Assembly: GCA_000270325.1 (NCBI GenBank)
Contig: BA000048.1
Location: forward strand, 1,170,981-1,234,980
Origin: Candidatus Caldarchaeum subterraneum
GTDB taxonomy: Archaea; Thermoproteota; Nitrososphaeria_A; Caldarchaeales; Caldarchaeaceae
Direction: 5' to 3'
Length of the DNA: 64,000 bases
Under the pieces are notes generated by a model. The model had not been told where the DNA came from, made no database searches, and saw nothing but the letters and a program-made list of their open reading frames with translations. Within the stretch, counting starts at the first letter, position 1. Every line of letters starts with the position of its first letter. A program made the position numbers and the translations under genes. Shown here in pieces: positions 61,284 to 64,000 of the stretch.

Positions 61284-64000
61284 ATGACTGTTGTGGAGCA
61301 GAAGAAAGCTTCAGAGGGTTTGAAGATAAATCGTTTCTACACCGATGGACGCGATGTCTTCTCCTACTTCAAGTGGGAGAGGAGGACTTCTCAGATAAGG
61401 GATTTGGCTGGCAACGTCATTTTCGAGATGAAGGATGTCGAGGTCCCCAGCTTCTGGTCGCAGGTGGCGACCGACATTCTTGCCCAGAAATATTTTCGGA
61501 AGACAGGTGTTCCCCAGTACGACGAAAACGGTCACCCCATTCTTGACAAAGACGGCAAACCCGTGCTGGGGCCGGAGAGGTCGCTAAAACAAGTTGTTAG
61601 GAGACTGGCCGGTTGCTGGAGATACTGGGGAGAACGGTTCAACTATTTCGCTTCACAAGAAGATGCACAGGCATTCCAAGACGAAATAGAGTATATGCTG
61701 ATAAGCCAGATATGTGCGCCTAACTCTCCGCAGTGGTTCAACACAGGGCTTCACTGGGCCTACGGCATAACTGGCCCACCGCAGGGCCATTACTACTATG
61801 ATGAGGAGCTTAAACAGGTTGTTCCTTCGAAGGATGCCTATTCGCGGCCACAGGCTCATGCATGTTTCATACTGTCCATCAAAGATGATTTGGTTAACCC
61901 CGGAGGTATAATGGATACATGGGTTAAGCAGGCTCGTATCTACAAGTATGGAAGCGGCGAGGGCTGCAACTACTCTACTTTGAGGGCCAAGGGTGAGCCT
62001 CTTTCGGGAGGAGGCGTCTCAAGCGGTGTCATGTCGTTCCTCAAGGTGGGAGACGCTGTGGCCGGCTCCATCAAGTCAGGTGGGACAACGCGGAGAGCGG
62101 CCAAGATGGTTGTGCTGAACATCGACCACCCCGAGATAGAGGATTTCATCGACTGGAAGATGAAGGAGGAGCAGAAGGTCGCCGCGTTGGTCGCAGCAGG
62201 CTATTCACCAGATTTCGAAGGCGAAGCATACCAAACCGTATCAGGCCAGAACTCCAACAACTCTGTCAGAGTGACCAACGAGTTTATGCGCGCTGTTCTC
62301 GAGGACAGGGACTGGGCGCTCACAAGGAGAACAGACGGTAAACCCGTGAAGTTTGTCAAAGCCCGTTATCTCTGGGAGAAAATTGCGAAAGCTGCTTGGG
62401 CTTGCGCAGACCCGGGTCTACAGTTCGACACCACGATAAACGAGTGGAACACGTGCCCCGAGACAGGTAGAATAAACGCCACCAACCCCTGCTCGGAGTT
62501 CAACTTCCTCGACAACACCGCCTGCAACCTAGCATCCCTTAACCTCGTAAAATTCTACGACGAGGAAAAAGGAGTGTTCGATGTGGAAGCCTTTAGACAC
62601 GCTGTGCGGCTGTGGACGATAGTGCTTGAGATAACGGTTGGTATGGCCCAGTATCCTAGCCCAGAGATTGCGGAGATGAGCTACAAGACTAGGAGTCTTG
62701 GCCTCGGATACGCAAACCTTGGAGGATTGTTGATGAGGATGGGGCTGCCATATGATAGTGACGAGGGCCGCGCGGTCGCCGCCGTCATAACGGCTTTGAT
62801 GACCGGCGAAGTTTATGCAACATCAGCGGAGATAGCGAGTATTGCGGGCCCGTTTGAAGAGTTTGAGAAAAACCGTGTTCATGTTCTGAGGGTTTTGAAC
62901 AACCACCGTAGAGCCATATACCAAGCTAAGCCCCATGAATATGAGGGACTCGAGATTAAGCCGCATCTACCACCGCTTGAGCTGGCTCCAAAGTATCTTC
63001 TCGATGAGGCGAGGGCCAGCTGGGACCGTGCTGTCGCGATGGCGGAGAAATACGGCGTCAGAAACGCTCAGGCAACCCTGATAGCGCCGACGGGGACAAT
63101 TGGGCTTTTGATGGACTGCGACACTCTCGGCGTAGAGCCAGACTTCTCACTCGTTAAGCTGAAGAAGCTGGTGGGCGGAGGCTATTTCAAGCTTGTCAAC
63201 AGGTCGCTTGAACCGGCTCTGAGAAAACTGGGGTACAGCGAGAAACAAATTAGAGACGTCATCGAATACGTAATCGGTACAAACACTTTACACGGCAATC
63301 AGCCCGTCAACTACAACGCGCTGAAAAAGCGGGGACTCACAGACACAGAGTTGCAGAAGATAGAGCAGCTACTCGTGTCGGCTACTCGTTTAAGCGATGT
63401 CATCAACCCGCATACACTCGGTGTCGAAGCCATGAAGAGACTCGGCATCCCCGAGAATGTCTACAAAGCACCGGACTTCTCACTGCTCAAGTATCTGGGC
63501 TTCAGCGACGAGGAGATCAGAGTTTCGGAAGATGTTATCTGCGGCTCCTTGACGGTGGAGGGTGCGCCGCATATCAAGCCTGAGCACATTCCGGTGTTTG
63601 ACTGCGCTGTTCCAGCTGGACGGAAGGGTAAACGCTTTGTCCACTACAGGGCCCATATCTTGATGATGGCCGCTATCCAGCCGTTTCTGAGCGGTGCGAT
63701 AAGCAAGACAGTGAACATGCCCAATGAGGCGACGGTGGAGGATGTGGCACAGGTTTACATGGATGCGTGGAGGCTCGGCCTAAAATGCATAGCAATCTAC
63801 AGGGATGGTAGTAAGCTGTCCCAGCCCTTGACGACAGCTAAGAAAACCGAGGAGCAGGCGCCTCGGCCGGTTCGCCGCCGCCTACCCGCTGAGAGAAAAG
63901 CCATCACACACAAGTTCAGGGTCGGAGAGCAAGAAGGATACATAACAGTGGGCCTCTACGAGGACGGTGCACCGGGTGAAATATTCATCAAGATGGCGAA
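61284..64000 (+). CDS. nrdJ: adenosylcobalamin-dependent (class II) ribonucleotide reductase, 3' end outside the window
   Basis: The open frame runs 905 codons from ATG 61284 to the window edge without a stop. CAPNSPQWFNTG near residue 147, the glycine-rich SGGGVSSGVMSFL, NPCSEFNFLD (thiyl-radical cysteine region), LIAPTGTIG and the late VICGSLTVEG mark a class II NrdJ that makes deoxynucleotides using vitamin B12 coenzyme. No R2 partner gene is seen. The C-terminal part (FRVGEQEGYITVGLYEDG) is the typical tail domain. No intein was noticed. Confidence 0.95.
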   Translation, partial: MTVVEQKKASEGLKINRFYTDGRDVFSYFKWERRTSQIRDLAGNVIFEMKDVEVPSFWSQVATDILAQKYFRKTGVPQYDENGHPILDKDGKPVLGPERSLKQVVRRLAGCWRYWGERFNYFASQEDAQAFQDEIEYMLISQICAPNSPQWFNTGLHWAYGITGPPQGHYYYDEELKQVVPSKDAYSRPQAHACFILSIKDDLVNPGGIMDTWVKQARIYKYGSGEGCNYSTLRAKGEPLSGGGVSSGVMSFLKVGDAVAGSIKSGGTTRRAAKMVVLNIDHPEIEDFIDWKMKEEQKVAALVAAGYSPDFEGEAYQTVSGQNSNNSVRVTNEFMRAVLEDRDWALTRRTDGKPVKFVKARYLWEKIAKAAWACADPGLQFDTTINEWNTCPETGRINATNPCSEFNFLDNTACNLASLNLVKFYDEEKGVFDVEAFRHAVRLWTIVLEITVGMAQYPSPEIAEMSYKTRSLGLGYANLGGLLMRMGLPYDSDEGRAVAAVITALMTGEVYATSAEIASIAGPFEEFEKNRVHVLRVLNNHRRAIYQAKPHEYEGLEIKPHLPPLELAPKYLLDEARASWDRAVAMAEKYGVRNAQATLIAPTGTIGLLMDCDTLGVEPDFSLVKLKKLVGGGYFKLVNRSLEPALRKLGYSEKQIRDVIEYVIGTNTLHGNQPVNYNALKKRGLTDTELQKIEQLLVSATRLSDVINPHTLGVEAMKRLGIPENVYKAPDFSLLKYLGFSDEEIRVSEDVICGSLTVEGAPHIKPEHIPVFDCAVPAGRKGKRFVHYRAHILMMAAIQPFLSGAISKTVNMPNEATVEDVAQVYMDAWRLGLKCIAIYRDGSKLSQPLTTAKKTEEQAPRPVRRRLPAERKAITHKFRVGEQEGYITVGLYEDGAPGEIFIKMA

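Noticed and set aside
61311-61535. Minus-strand small frame within RNR
   Set aside because: Antisense to a conserved enzyme, with no start signal or family resemblance.
61284-64000. Intein in the class II RNR
   Set aside because: The frame is continuous across conserved blocks without an intein-sized insertion or its splice-junction motifs.
1-64000. CRISPR arrays, insertion sequences, phage or toxin-antitoxin modules
   Set aside because: No regularly spaced direct repeats, transposase motifs, integrase or terminal inverted repeats were seen; the gene content looks like core chromosome.

Overview
The window is an archaeal chromosome segment with dense coding and mid-range GC. The archaeal signs are TFB, an archaeal PCNA, an LSm protein, aIF1, archaeal-type S-adenosylmethionine synthetase, NucS, deoxyhypusine synthase, a CPSF-like beta-CASP nuclease, KEOPS Cgi121, A-type ATP synthase subunits, and coenzyme F420 and methanopterin biosynthesis genes. 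TATA boxes about 26-29 bases ahead of many start codons fit leaderless archaeal transcription. The gene mix (molybdenum hydroxylase, ETF with a membrane Fe-S oxidoreductase, class II RNR, tetrahydromethanopterin and F420 genes, a MoaD/SAMP-like protein) suggests a thermophilic TACK archaeon, perhaps of the Aigarchaeota/Caldiarchaeum type. That placement is inference. No CRISPR array, insertion sequence, integrase or rRNA was seen.

Layout. 1-1.9 kb: edge of a tRNA, a GNAT acetyltransferase and malic enzyme (minus). 2-7.9 kb: a plus-strand operon with a membrane Fe-S oxidoreductase, EtfB, EtfA, a MobA-like nucleotidyltransferase and a HypE-like protein, then a nitroreductase. 7.9-8.4 kb: a sulfite-oxidase-fold molybdoprotein. 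8.5-13.9 kb: IleS, a zinc-ribbon membrane protein, LSm and SAM synthetase. 13.9-19.4 kb: a minus-strand run of NucS, GT39, Elp3, an LLM oxidoreductase, a small unknown protein and a hydrolase. 19.5-25 kb: LbH transferase, aIF1, TFB, CysS, sugar nucleotidyltransferase, RimI-like GNAT and a phosphoesterase. 25-32.4 kb: double-hotdog thioesterase, LLM oxidoreductase, PPDK, a winged-helix protein, PCNA, tRNA-Pro and a site-2 protease. 32.3-37 kb: a degenerate LarA homologue, then an F420 cluster (FbiB-like nitroreductase, CofD, CofC), an anchored propeller-like protein and tRNA-Gly. 37-46.8 kb: beta-CASP nuclease, deoxyhypusine synthase, aspartate kinase, a three-subunit molybdenum hydroxylase, a DOHH-like HEAT protein, a MoaD/SAMP-like protein with Cgi121, TsaC and a zinc protein. 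46.8-50 kb: BCAT, a disulfide oxidoreductase, a class V aminotransferase and a small alpha/beta protein. 50-52.9 kb: ATP synthase H and C subunits, and a divergent TusA/YeeE pair. 53-60 kb: DUF1464, then a minus operon DUF255-MFS-E2-DUF447-beta-RFAP synthase. 60-64 kb: TyrS and the start of class II RNR.

How the genes connect. F420 synthesis (CofC, CofD, possible dehydro-F420-0 reductase) sits with two LLM-type enzymes that probably use F420. Beta-RFAP synthase and DUF447 point to a methanopterin-type C1 carrier. Cgi121, TsaC and Elp3 serve tRNA modification. Deoxyhypusine synthase and the HE-motif HEAT protein may both act on aIF5A. A molybdenum theme links the hydroxylase, the sulfite-oxidase-fold protein and the MobA-like protein.

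Structural points: all 11 tail-to-tail gene junctions overlap or lie 2 bases apart, and three interlock both stop codons in one TTAG/CTAA tetranucleotide. TsaC and one LLM oxidoreductase appear to begin at non-standard codons (ACG and CTG). No gene-free stretch longer than about 150 bases was found.
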